A stretch of 64,000 nucleotides of DNA from the NCBI GenBank assembly GCA_032716605.1, contig CM064480.1, forward strand, positions 21,973,651 through 22,037,650. Direction: 5' to 3'. The position numbers and the translations under genes were made by a program. A model generated the notes under the pieces. The model saw only the letters and a program-made list of their open reading frames with translations, did no database searches and was not told the DNA's origin. Numbering within the stretch: position 1 is the stretch's first letter; the number at the start of each line of letters is the position of its first letter. This document shows, piece by piece, positions 10,399-20,091 of the stretch. This stretch comes from Paralithodes platypus (taxonomy: Eukaryota > Arthropoda > Malacostraca > Decapoda > Lithodidae).

Positions 10399-12141
10399 TT
10401 ATATACCAATAACCTTAGTGACCACCTGGTCAGCCTCATATTCCGATTGTGAAATTGGTCCAAGAACTTGAGAGGGATGATCTGGGTAAACTACAACGAC
10501 CGGACCATAGGCTGGAACACAGACCTCGAAATGCCTCAGAGCAAGTACAACCGCCAGCAGCTCCTCCTTGACAACAGAGCAGCTCCCCTGGGCCGAATTG
10601 TACTTCTCCGAGCAGAAACTAACAGGATGCTCCAGCCCATCATGGTCCTTTTCCACAAGGACGGCACCAGCCCCCACACCACTAGCCTCCGTTGCTAGTT
10701 GGAAAGGTAGGCTAAAGTCAGGGGCCCTGAGGATCGGGTGAGTGCACAACAGGTGTTTTACTTCTCTAAACACCTTCTCACACTCAGGCGCCCATTTGAA
10801 CTTCTTATCCTTCCAGTTATCCTCCACCTGAGCTTGACTGTCCCGTTCTCCTTCTCCACCTTGACTGCTAAACGTCATCACAGGCACAGTGAGAGGCTCA
10901 GGGGGGTGCCTCCCATACTCCTTCATGGGATTAACATGACATAACTGATTGTGCTTCCGCCTGTCTGGAGTGGCTACCAAGTAAACCAGGTCCGATAGCT
11001 CCTCCACCACCCTATAAGGACCAGCGTACTTCGCGGATAAGGGGTGACCTACAAGGGGCAGTAGAATCAACACCTCCTGACCCACGTGAAACTCCCTGAG
11101 GGCCTGAGAGCTAGTCAAATTACGGCCAGCCAACTCCAGACTGCGCAACATCCGTTCTCGACTGTTGAGGACACACTTGAGCATAGAACAAGGTTTTTCT
11201 GCGCCCTCCCATACTTCTTCAACCATATGGAGAGGCCCTCTGACACGGTGTCCAAAGACAAGCTCATTAGGGCTGAATCCCAAACTCTCCCCAGGTACCT
11301 CCCACACAGCAAACAAAACACATGGCAGGCCAAGATCCCAATCCCTCCCACTCTCAAAGCAACAACAACGAAGCACAGATTTCAAGGCTGAGTGCCATCG
11401 CTCTAACACACCCTGGCTCTCCGGATGATATGCAGATGACACAACCCCAACAATCCCATGCTGCGGCATTGCTTGTACAAAGAGGCTAGAAGTGAAGTTG
11501 GGTCCCCGGACTGACTGAATCCCCTGCGGGTAACCATACCGGGAAAAATACACTAGCAAGCTTCGGACCACCGTTTTCGCCGACCCATTTCTCATAGGGT
11601 ACGCGTCAGGGTACCTTGTTGCTACATCTCCCGACTGTGCATCACTGTCCTCCTTCAACTCTTTCGTCTTTTTAAGCCCATCCTCTGCCCCTTCAGGAAC
11701 AGTTACTGGGTCTTCTCCAGACTCAAAATGTGGTCCTAATAATGAGTCCCCGAGAAGGTCCGTTGACACTAAACTCTCAACCGCATCAACTTCCAACCCC
11801 TTCTCGGTACCCTTCCTCCGCTGATCTAAAGATTGTTGACCAGAATGTGACTCCCTGGATGCAGAATCTCCGGTGACAACACACTCCATAGGCTGCCCCG
11901 GACACTTCCCAACCCACTCCTGCTCCTCCCTACTCACGTCGGCCGGCTTCTCGACAACGACTAAGGGTGGAGCCTCAGAAGTAGGCCCCGCAAAGTCGTT
12001 GCCAAGAAGGAGGTCGACGCCCCCAACAGGCAACTTCTCCACAATTCCTACATCCAGGTCACGAGTCACACCATCAACTTCCACCTTCATTCTCACAAGC
12101 GGGTATGACCTTGTCGCATTAACTCCCTGAACCACAACCAC
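10399..12141 (-). CDS. Rearranged Gypsy pol: protease end, integrase, then RNase H; RT absent
   Basis: The 580-aa frame has, in order: the second half of an aspartic protease (about 1-55, ending VDLLLGNDF), an acidic linker (55-185), an integrase core (about 188-300, starting at DVATRYPDAYPM), a GPY/F-type C-terminal domain (about 365-415, YAGPYRVVEEL and a CHVNPMKEY motif), and then a connection/RNase H piece (about 448-560, from KFKWAPECEKVF through HFEVCV). The usual Gypsy order is protease, RT, RNase H, integrase; here the RT fingers and palm are missing and RNase H lies after integrase. The integrase HHCC zinc domain is also missing. The first Asp and the Glu (GVLERWH) remain, but the middle Asp is Val (IQSVRGPNF). 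It cannot supply RT or a normal integrase. It overlaps the gag frame by 49 bases. Confidence 0.85.
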   Translation of the reverse strand: MVVVQGVNATRSYPLVRMKVEVDGVTRDLDVGIVEKLPVGGVDLLLGNDFAGPTSEAPPLVVVEKPADVSREEQEWVGKCPGQPMECVVTGDSASRESHSGQQSLDQRRKGTEKGLEVDAVESLVSTDLLGDSLLGPHFESGEDPVTVPEGAEDGLKKTKELKEDSDAQSGDVATRYPDAYPMRNGSAKTVVRSLLVYFSRYGYPQGIQSVRGPNFTSSLFVQAMPQHGIVGVVSSAYHPESQGVLERWHSALKSVLRCCCFESGRDWDLGLPCVLFAVWEVPGESLGFSPNELVFGHRVRGPLHMVEEVWEGAEKPCSMLKCVLNSRERMLRSLELAGRNLTSSQALREFHVGQEVLILLPLVGHPLSAKYAGPYRVVEELSDLVYLVATPDRRKHNQLCHVNPMKEYGRHPPEPLTVPVMTFSSQGGEGERDSQAQVEDNWKDKKFKWAPECEKVFREVKHLLCTHPILRAPDFSLPFQLATEASGVGAGAVLVEKDHDGLEHPVSFCSEKYNSAQGSCSVVKEELLAVVLALRHFEVCVPAYGPVVVVYPDHPSQVLGPISQSEYEADQVVTKVIGI

Positions 12142-13907
12142 CCGCGCCGTATTGACAGGTTTATTTTACCAGTGAAATTTCTCAATAGTGTTTGCGATGC
12201 CCCAGTGTCACGCAAAATTCTCACCTCATGTCTTCTACCCCCCCACTCCACACAACCGAGTCCCCTGTGGTCACTAAAGGCATCACGGACAGGGAATAAG
12301 CCTTCCGGATCCTTCTGCACTGGCAGTGTATTTACCTCGGAAGAAATGCCTCTAACAAACTCCGATGTCCTCTTGAACACTCCAATGCCGTGAGCAAAAG
12401 ACACGGCTGCCGGAGGAGGTCGACTAGGGCACTCATTTGCCTTATGACCCTCCTGGTGGCACCTAAAACACATAAATTTCGGTTTCGGCTTATACTGTGA
12501 TGTAAAAGGCCCCTGACTTTTCACATACGGTGTGGTGGTAGGTTTGGCTTCAGTTTTAGTTTCATTGCTCTTTGGTTTAAATGTGTCATTGCTACGGGGA
12601 GGGGGAGGATAACGGTCCCTAGCACTTACATCGTACTTCTGTGAGGACCCGCAACCCCGAATCAACGACAGCCGTCGATCAGCCATTTCTGCTGCTTCGA
12701 CTAGAGTTCTTGGGATTTTCTCCTTCAAGTTCAAAGTTAGATCACCGCCCGTGCTCTTAAAGAACTGCTCCAACATCATCAACTGCTTAACTCCATCAAA
12801 CGTTGTTACCTTCTCAGATCGGAGCCAGTTCCCCATAGCATCGGACAAGTCCCGGGCGTGTTCCAAAAAGGTGCTATCTCTTCCCTTAGTTACACCCCGG
12901 AACTTCAAACGGTACGTTTCTGGTTGCAGTTCGTAAGCCCTCAGGACAGCCTCCTTGAGATCCTCATACACAATACATAACTCCAAAGGTAACGCATCGT
13001 AGGCTTTAAGACCCTTGCCTATTAATCTAGAGGATACAAGTGCTGCCCATTTATTCTCTGGCCACTGGTGTTCCTGGCACTTCTTCTCAAAGCGTGTGAA
13101 AAATTCTGTTACACCACTCTCATCAAACACCGGAACCAGTTTCAATAAGTGCGAGAGAGACTGCTCATGAACACGGTTACCAGCCCCAAGTCGCTGTCCC
13201 GTTGCCTCTACTCGCGACTTCTCTACGTCCATGTCGGCACAGTACCTAGTCGACTCTAAATCCGCTTGGATTTTTGCTAGCTCTATGTGCTGAGACTGCT
13301 GACTGATAGTTTTTCTCTCTTCTATCTTGGCTAATTCTATTTGCTGCTGAAGCTCACATGCCCTTTGTTGCTGTTGAACCTCAGATACCCTGATAGCCTT
13401 TCTCTCTTCGATCTTAGCTAATTCGAGCTGAAGCAATAATTCTGGAGTTAACCCTTGAGGAGGTGAAGGTGCTACAATGTTTGAAATTACCGGTGGTCCC
13501 CCCAGGGGCAACCCACCCTGCCAGTCACCACCCACCTGTGGAAGCGTACCCGGGGTCTGCAAACTACTGGGATGGCTGGGAGTCGAGTGTAGGGGAAGCA
13601 TGGCCGAAGGGCTCTGAGCACTCAACCCATCTCGCTCACCAGTCACCCTGCCCAGTACACACGTTATCAAGTTATCCTTGGTCATGCTGCTAGTAACCGC
13701 ATGACCGATAGCTGTGGCCAGGCATTGAAGACCGTACCGATCCATACCTTCCAACCGCTCGGCAGTAACAGGCCATTGCAAAAATATCCTAGCATCCTCC
13801 TCACAGTTCACCCGATTAACCCTTTCATCATGCTGCTGTTCCTCAGTCTCGACATTACGTACTGTGTCTCCATTCTCCTCTGATCCGGTATAAGACATGA
13901 TGCTCAC
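12093..13907 (-). CDS. Gypsy-like gag with start of protease
   Basis: A 604-aa frame starting MSIMSYTGSEENG. It shows a Glu-rich N-terminus, a long coiled coil (about 165-240, repeats of ELAKIEERK), a gag capsid-like domain (about 250-400, from LVPVFDESGVTEFFTRF), and one CCHC knuckle CFRCHQEGHKANEC (about 487-500). A protease active-site motif RDTGASQTLL follows (about 563-572). The protease then continues in another frame (NTARVVVVQGVNATR) that begins the 10399-12141 ORF. The shift at about 12165 lies inside the protease domain, so it is more likely a mutation than a programmed frameshift. The gag itself looks intact and could package RNA. The coiled coil upstream of the capsid-like domain is typical of some arthropod Gypsy lineages. 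Confidence 0.88.
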   Translation of the reverse strand: MSIMSYTGSEENGDTVRNVETEEQQHDERVNRVNCEEDARIFLQWPVTAERLEGMDRYGLQCLATAIGHAVTSSMTKDNLITCVLGRVTGERDGLSAQSPSAMLPLHSTPSHPSSLQTPGTLPQVGGDWQGGLPLGGPPVISNIVAPSPPQGLTPELLLQLELAKIEERKAIRVSEVQQQQRACELQQQIELAKIEERKTISQQSQHIELAKIQADLESTRYCADMDVEKSRVEATGQRLGAGNRVHEQSLSHLLKLVPVFDESGVTEFFTRFEKKCQEHQWPENKWAALVSSRLIGKGLKAYDALPLELCIVYEDLKEAVLRAYELQPETYRLKFRGVTKGRDSTFLEHARDLSDAMGNWLRSEKVTTFDGVKQLMMLEQFFKSTGGDLTLNLKEKIPRTLVEAAEMADRRLSLIRGCGSSQKYDVSARDRYPPPPRSNDTFKPKSNETKTEAKPTTTPYVKSQGPFTSQYKPKPKFMCFRCHQEGHKANECPSRPPPAAVSFAHGIGVFKRTSEFVRGISSEVNTLPVQKDPEGLFPVRDAFSDHRGLGCVEWGGRRHEVRILRDTGASQTLLRNFTGKINLSIRRGWLWFRELMRQGHTRL

Positions 13908-14096
13908 AAAAATTTCTCACCACAATATTCAGAAAAGAAGCACCCCAAACTCTTATACCTCGATATACACACACAAATTCTTGGAAACACTCAAGGGCTA
14001 TACTATGTTGCAAAAAAAAAAAAAATCTTGCTAATCCCCGCAAAATATTCTCCAAAACAACAAATGTTCCCTGCTAATAAATGTAGGTTCACCAAA

Positions 14097-14114
14097 TCCT
14101 AGGTAAGGTCGCCA
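14097..14114 (-). promoter_or_regulatory. Primer-binding site of the Gypsy-like element
   Basis: On the sense strand the 5' LTR is followed by two A and then TGGCGACCTTACC. A TGG start just inside the LTR is the normal tRNA primer-binding position, and TGGCGACC recalls the tRNA-Arg sites of mdg1/412-type elements. The tRNA assignment is tentative. Confidence 0.65.
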
Positions 14115-14116
14115 TT

Positions 14117-15910
14117 TGTTACGACTGGGGTTCAAATATATCAGGGCTCTTATTCATTGGACTAGTAATGGCATAAATGTTACAACGGAAAGCGCTAGCT
14201 CCAACCTCTGATGTATATTCCCAGTGAACAAAGAACACAAATACTCTACAGAGTTCTATATGCAATAATAGGCTATCAAACTCTCAATAAATGTGCGTCT
14301 ACTCTAGGCTTAATGTTATGTGAAAACAGCCTATTACTACCTATAACCGAAGGTGCTTGGTTATGGTATGCAAAGTAAGGTGGTAAGAGAAGTTACAGCT
14401 TACGTTACTTTAATCAATAAATGTCAGGCACTCCTGCATGAAAGAAAGTGCACTAAAGTCCTTCAACACTAACAAGGAATCTTCTTTAAATGTTAGATGC
14501 TATAAAGATGCTCGTATCGGAAATGGAACCCAAAAAGGCAGGCAGCGGAACAATGCTCGTGCAGGCTATGCACACAAAAAGGCAGAATATATAATGCCGT
14601 CGGAGCCAAGAATATCCTAAACACAACAACAATAATAATAATCGCCACGACAATGCAGTATTCCTATCAACAAAAAGAGCCTAAGTCGTTTGTGTCTCAA
14701 TACATCAAACTAGGCTGCGAAATGCTTGTGTAATCATAAATGGGTATGCATAAAAAGAGTAATTGGTTTAATATACTTAATGTCTACTATGATTGATAAA
14801 GTCTAGCTAGAGTCAATGATACGAGATACTGGTGCGCATGGCATGCCGCATAGCCTACTGCAAATCTCAAGTCTGTGCGTCAAATATTACGTTATAGGGA
14901 AGGGTAGCTCTCTTGAGAAACCTTAATACCGAAGTATTAAGCGTTCTCCTGGCGTACCTCAAAGACAAACAATCGAGACTAGAACAGTGCAGAATGGTAT
15001 AGGCAAAAAGCCCTCATTCGTGCATGCTCTATTCTCAATGGCACACAGACTAGAATTTACTCAATCAACTCCAGTTCTCAGGTATGTCGTGCCGCTTTTA
15101 ACTGAAGCCAGCACTCATAGGAAACAATACCTATAATATCAGACTCCTAGTCTAGCATTATCTAATCCAGCAGAACACTAATAACTAAAGGAAGCAGTAC
15201 TAAACAATATAAATGCCAACCAATGCTTCGTGATCCACTTATCTTAACAACTAACATACATAGGCTATATCAGACCTTAACACACAATACAACTGGCCAG
15301 CATGAAGCTGATTTTGCAGAGTTAACCAGAGGGGGTATAATATTAATAAAAGGTGGTGAAGGATATGGAAAATGAGAGAGATAGGCAGAGGAAAAGATTC
15401 TCAGGTACGGAGCGGGGACAGATAGCAAGGGAAAAAAGATGGGTGTGTTCTAGAAACCAGATCTGAGGGAGAGAGTGGCGAGGAACTGTATATATACTCG
15501 CACTAGCTCGAGCCGCGTGGGAAAACAGCGGTTACAAGTCATCTAACCACTAGCAAAGCTTACAGCATGGTAAGGGCCTCTCTCCACCAACCCCCGCGAG
15601 GCAGCCAGCCGTGACGTCATCGAGCGGGACAAAAAACACTGCGCGCCCCCTCTCACTCTGTTCTACTCCCTCTCTCTCCCAGATCCCATCATTACTAGTT
15701 AATGATAAAACATATACTTTACAATTAAATATATAAAGCCTTGACATGGGCGAAAACAAAGAGCCTTTCTGGACTGCCCATGACACAAGCTTTCATATGA
15801 AATAAAGCACACTCTAATACACAAACTGTAGCCCCATCCACTGCCCTGGCGATCCTAGCGAGTCACTGTAGGACAAGCCATGCGGTTCTAATGGAGTGGT
15901 TAACGTCACA
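14117..15910 (-). repeat. Gypsy-like 5' LTR
   Basis: 1,794 bases, TG...CA on the plus strand, near-identical to 7419-9846 without the MITE. Differences seen by eye are few: a G/C near 14855, short indels near 14588 and 15652, and a C/T near 15891. Confidence 0.92.
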
Positions 15911-18303
15911 CATGCTCTCATGAAACCTTTTTCCTCCGCTAGTGGTATGGTTAGACCTGTAAGGTCAAAGAATGGCATCCTAATTGCTGTTAAGTGATTT
16001 TTTAACGTTACTACAGATAGACGTTTCTGCTCGAACAGATAGTTTAAATAATGAAAAACCAAAGCCACCGAAGGTACGGTTTGTTCTGTTCTAATTATCC
16101 AAGAAGTAAAGGACTGCCAGTGCGATTGATACTGTCTCTTTGTAGATTGGGTATATTGATTCATGAATTTATCGGTCACGTTTCTACCATACGGTGTTAG
16201 CCACTTGGCCTCCTGAATGTCCATAATGCAAAAGTCAGCGAGGTCTCTAGGTTGCCAATCGTGTCTAAGTGGAAATACCCGACCGGGAGCGACACTGGGT
16301 TCGGGCACCACGTTTTCAATTGCTGGTACCACAACTGCGCCGGCCACAGGGGCGCGATTAACGAGACTACGCCCCGATAATCCCGTAGTTTGTTTACTAC
16401 GTGGCACATTAGAGAAGCATCTGGTGGCGGAAACAGATAAACGGAACTCCACATGTTCCAGTCCGTCACCAGTGCGTCGGGTCCTCCCGCCGGCGTTATT
16501 GTCTGGCGGGTGAGGTACAGCGGGAGTTTGTGAGTCTCCTCGGACGCAAACAGATCCACTTGTGGACGGTAAGGCTCCGCAATCATTTGGTCGAAAATGT
16601 TTTGCTTGAGCGCCCATTCTACCGTTGTGCTCTGTCTCCGAGACAGAGCGTCTGCCCAGACGTTTGTTACGCCTGGGAGATAAGATGCGTGAAGATGAAT
16701 GTTCAGCTTGCCGGCTAGAACAAAAATCTTTTCTGACACGTTTAGCAACTTCCGAGATCTCGTTGACCCTTGTTTCTGAATGCAGTGAACCGCATTCAGA
16801 TTGTCCATCCTGAAGGCCACCGATTTGTCCCGTAAAGTAGAGCCGTGAGCCTGAAGGAAATACAAGGGGACTAGTAACTCTTTGACATTGATGTGGGAGG
16901 TTTCTGAATGGGACCAAAGCCCTTGACCCTGATGCCCGTGGTTTGACTGAAAGCCCCAACCTATCGTTCCTGACGCATCCGTGTCTACCCATACCGTCGG
17001 CGGAGGAGAGGTCCATGACATGACCGAGTGCAATGTTTCCCTCTTCGCCCAGACCGCTAGTAAGCTGTGTATTAATTTTGGGATGGGCCATAACGTTTCC
17101 GCCGGCAATAGTGGACAAAATTTGTTGCCCTCCAATATTAAACGTTTGACTTTCAACCGGCCCAACTTTACAGTTAGTTGAATCCAGTTGAGAGAGCCGA
17201 CCAGAGATTCCCAGACTCTCCGTGTCGTAGTCAGACTGTGAAGAAACATGAACAGTTTCTTGCGAAACCTGTTCCGATTGTCCACACTCTGACTCAGAGT
17301 GAGAGCAGCTGTGTCCCAGACCAGCCCTATCCACTGGACCACTCGTGAGGGAACAAAGTTTGACTTTACCGGGTTTACCTTGAACCCTAGAGATTTTACA
17401 TGATTTAATGTTATGTTGACATGATTGATGCATAACTGTTCCGTCTCTGCCACCACCAGCCAGTCGTCTAGATACCACAAAATCCTGATCCCTTGTTCTA
17501 ACATGGGCATCAGGGCTTGCCGGACCAATTTCGTGAATAAGCGAGGTGCTAGGTTCAATCCGAACGGCATCCTCTGAAAGACATAAGTCTGATGCTTTAT
17601 TCGTAATGCCAAAAGTTGTTGAAATCTTTTGTTTACCGGGACGTGCCAGTAGGCGTCTGTCAGGTCTAAAGAACACATCCACCCTTCCGGCGGAAGTGTT
17701 AGCCTGATTTGATTCACTGTCAGCATCCTGAAGGAAACGTTGTGAATATGGAGGTTCAGATAAGACAGGTCTACGACCGGCCTCATCTGAACACTGTCCC
17801 TTTTGGGCACTAGAAAGAGTTTGGACGTAAATACTGGGTAATTTTGAGGGACCGGGATGATGACATTCTTGGCGATCATCTCTTGGATCAGTGACTCCAC
17901 CTCTAATGAAACAAAATTTGCCTTTGTCGGCTGACGTAAGCGAGGTCGCCGAAGCTACTGCCAGGTGATGCCTTGGCGTGCCACCATCCTCGCCCATTTG
18001 TTTAATGGCCATGCGCGATGACACGCCCGGAACGACCCAGTTAGCAGACAAGGGTTCGCCGGCTGGACTACCCTCTGATCCACCCGCCGTAAGACTGGCC
18101 CTGGGAGTGAGAGAGACCCTAGTTTTTTGGTGGTGGTGGTGTATGCTTTGATGACTGGCCGGGTTTGGTCGGAGATGGGCCCTGGCCTGGTCGTTGATAC
18201 TTCTGTCCTTTATGATTACCTGAAAACTTTCCTTGCTTGTATCTGTACTGAGCCTGACTTTGGGTGGAAGAAGACTTAGGCAGATGAAATGGCTTTGCCC
18301 CAC
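15911..18303 (-). pseudogene. DIRS A recombinase ORF, N-terminal part, overlapping the RT-RNase H frame
   Basis: A long open frame covers the RT-RNase H gene in another frame and then enters the recombinase N-terminal domain at about 16200-15911 (from KFMNQYTQSTKRQYQSHW through LTAIRMPFFDLTGL). It stays open for about 800 codons and runs into the inserted LTR. In DIRS-1 of Dictyostelium the recombinase and RT-RNase H ORFs also overlap heavily, and the same overlap is seen here in B (22731-24427), C (35644-37857) and F (54474-57437). The overlapped part is rich in Ser, Gly and Arg and has no domain I recognise. It may be translated as an N-terminal extension or be open only because of codon bias in the RT frame. 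The gene is broken by the Gypsy-like element; the catalytic part is at 6748-7418. Confidence 0.75.
16197..17900 (-). CDS. DIRS A reverse transcriptase-RNase H
   Basis: The 567-aa frame reads MESLIQEMIAKNVIIPVP, RT motif A SLDLTDAYWHVPV, the RMPFGLNLAPRLFTKLV block, motif C WYLDDWLVVAE with both Asp present, and the GSLNWIQLTV connection. The RNase H follows, with its four acidic positions: Asp in VWVDTDASGTIGWG, Glu in HINVKELLVPLYF, Asp in AFRMDNLNAVHC and Asp in NVWADALSRRQS. A C-terminal segment (VDLFASEETHKLPLYL to the end) is typical of DIRS RT-RNase H proteins. It should copy element RNA into DNA. A TAG at about 17956, upstream in the same frame where C and B have Trp, separates it from the natural N-terminus. 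Otherwise it is the best preserved enzyme in element A. Confidence 0.88.
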   Translation of the reverse strand: MESLIQEMIAKNVIIPVPQNYPVFTSKLFLVPKRDSVQMRPVVDLSYLNLHIHNVSFRMLTVNQIRLTLPPEGWMCSLDLTDAYWHVPVNKRFQQLLALRIKHQTYVFQRMPFGLNLAPRLFTKLVRQALMPMLEQGIRILWYLDDWLVVAETEQLCINHVNITLNHVKSLGFKVNPVKSNFVPSRVVQWIGLVWDTAALTLSQSVDNRNRFRKKLFMFLHSLTTTRRVWESLVGSLNWIQLTVKLGRLKVKRLILEGNKFCPLLPAETLWPIPKLIHSLLAVWAKRETLHSVMSWTSPPPTVWVDTDASGTIGWGFQSNHGHQGQGLWSHSETSHINVKELLVPLYFLQAHGSTLRDKSVAFRMDNLNAVHCIQKQGSTRSRKLLNVSEKIFVLAGKLNIHLHASYLPGVTNVWADALSRRQSTTVEWALKQNIFDQMIAEPYRPQVDLFASEETHKLPLYLTRQTITPAGGPDALVTDWNMWSSVYLFPPPDASLMCHVVNKLRDYRGVVSLIAPLWPAQLWYQQLKTWCPNPVSLPVGYFHLDTIGNLETSLTFALWTFRRPSG

Positions 18304-18652
18304 CAGGCTGAGCTTTTGCGACTGGTTTGGGCTTGGTAAAATTGAAAGCAGGTTTCTTAGATGGGGCGGGACTGTGCTTAAAGGCCTGAGCCATGTTGAA
18401 CACTATTTTCCACACCTCCGGGGACATTAAAGAGGCAGTTAGAACAGGGGACATAACTACTTGATTTGCAATCCTATCCGGGAGCTTCCTCACGAGAGAC
18501 ATCCTTAGATCTTGTCGTGCCCACACCGCCTCTAGCAAGGCTGTACGGATATCCCCCAGTGACTGTATAGAAGTCTGGAGTAGCAAGCGTCTAGATAGTT
18601 CGATAGCCTTTCGGGCTTCCGCGTCCGCGATTGCCTGAGCAGATCTGAGCAT
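18119..18652 (-). pseudogene. DIRS A gag-like ORF, C-terminal segment
   Basis: This encodes the C-terminal gag region: helical segments (LRSAQAIADAEARKAIELSR, then AVWARQDLRMSLVRKLPDRI), then a Lys/Pro/Gln-rich basic tail (FNFTKPKPVAKAQPGG) ending in PPPPKN. It aligns with 24445-25000 of B and 35400-35936 of C. The basic tail could bind nucleic acid in place of a zinc knuckle, since no CCHC motif is present. It is separated from the rest of gag by frameshifts and an internal deletion. Confidence 0.8.
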
Positions 18653-19091
18653 TGACTTCGTTACCTGTTGTGTGACAATATACTGGGAAAACAGTCTATA
18701 TGCTTTCCCACGTAGTCTAAACTCCCGGTCTAGGTGAGCAGTGGACGGTGTGGAAAAGGGATCTTTAAGTTCGCATAGATTAATTTTAGGGGCAGCTAAA
18801 AATGCAAATAAAGCAGAGGGAACTCTGATAATAGTTAGGAATGGCCTTAATATTTACATCAAGTACATTCCCTAGAATATCTAAAGCACGTAACTTTCTA
18901 GATTTATTCCCTTGAATTACCCACTCACGTGGTACCGGAAGCTCCCCCGACATAGTGGACTGTGCTACCTCTGGCTTTGCTGGGAACATTGTTACCCATG
19001 ACTCATCTGGCCCGTATAGGAGGGGCATAGCTCCCTTTCGGACCGGCGCTTTGTCTAAAGGGGGAGGATTTACATCTGCTACTACTCTCAC
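18653..19091 (-). pseudogene. DIRS A gag-like ORF, middle segment with internal deletion
   Basis: Carries the conserved motif AMPLLYGPDESW and the segment SGELPVPREWVIQGNKSRKL. At about 18830 it jumps from AIPNYY directly to the SALFAFLAAPKINL region out of frame. Relative to B, about 340 bases coding for the stretch between those points are missing. The frame is then lost. Confidence 0.78.
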
Positions 19092-19102
19092 ATTGGAAGT
19101 AG

Positions 19103-20091
19103 TCAGTGCCGCCGAAGTTGGCCTGAAGTAGGTGATACAGGGGGAGGGTGCGGAATTTGTGTCAAAGCAATAGAAGTAGCCAGAGGTCGGACATTCGATG
19201 CTGTCGTGGAAGTTCCCAAACCAACTGTGGGAGTCTCCTGCTGCTGACCAAAAAACTTAGTTAGTGCATTTGCTAGTAACCCATTAATTTCATCAGCTGT
19301 GACAAATTTAGCAGAGGATGAACTACGTGGCGAATCATTCCTACTCTGAGAGTCGTCCATCACTGAACCTGACTCTTGAATCTCCATCTCAGAAATTATA
19401 GAACCCTCATCCCTTTTCCCCGGCCTTTCAGGAGAGGATTCCGCCGAAGCCGGGACCCCCTCATGCTGCCATGTTAAGTCCGGGATGGACGATGGGATCT
19501 CAGCGTCCCGGTGGACGTCTGCCACTACCGTTGGTGCATAAGAATGATGTGAACCATCACGCCATGGCTGGGAGTACCTCCAAACTCCCCGGTCTTGGCC
19601 GGAACTCACTTGTGAGCTAGGTACCACACCAACTACTGAGCCCTCACTCGAGCCCTCTAGAGGGTTATAACTGCTGGTAGAACTCTCTAAAGCTGGTACA
19701 TGTGAACTGGTAATAATATTAGGTGACACTTTGTCCGCCGGTATATCCCCCACCACAGTCTCTGACTCCACTCCCGACCTGTCAGATTGGACATGAGACA
19801 TGTCGGGAGTAGAGGCAGAAAGCGAGGTACGCGGCTCCGGCGAACGCCTGGAGGTCTTTCGTACATGAGTATCTTTTTTAGAAGACTTGTGACTTTGCCT
19901 TGACTTTGATTTTCCACTAGGACTATCCTTGGTCTTCTCCTCCTTGCATTTCTTTCTCGCAGGGGAAGTAGAGTGACTATGTGGCTGCTGTCGGAGGGGA
20001 GACCTTGACCTGGACCTCGATTTTGACTTGGAAGTTGTCGCCGGGGGTGTCGGCTCTCGAGGTCTCTTAGATGTGCCGGAGGAGAGAGTAT
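19103..20091 (-). pseudogene. DIRS A gag-like ORF, segment with RS-rich motif
   Basis: Continues the gag ORF interrupted at 20091 by DIRS B; the N-terminus is at 29164-29547. It begins at the LSSGTSKRPREPTPP segment, then SKSRSRSRSPLRQQPHS (an Arg/Ser repeat), a Lys/Ser-rich stretch, acidic low-complexity segments (EGSIISEMEIQESGS) and SAKFVTADEINGLL. A frameshift at about 19103 follows IPHPPPVSP. The protein aligns along its length with B and C. Low-complexity, RS-rich sequence suggests RNA or chaperone-type binding, which is inference. Confidence 0.82.

Larger units (their letters stand above)
7419..15910 (-). mobile_element. Ty3/Gypsy-like LTR retrotransposon with rearranged, RT-less pol
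   Basis: Two LTRs (7419-9846 and 14117-15910) start TGTTACG and end CGTCACA on the plus strand. They flank gag and a defective pol on the minus strand. A 4-bp duplication CATG lies at 7415-7418 and 15911-15914. The site is the recombinase gene of DIRS A, and the two flanks read through exactly as in B at about 21830. The primer-binding site is at 14097-14114 and the polypurine tract at 9847-9855. Apart from a 624-bp MITE in the left LTR, the LTRs differ at only a handful of places, so insertion was recent. With no RT palm and a damaged integrase, the element is non-autonomous. Confidence 0.92.
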
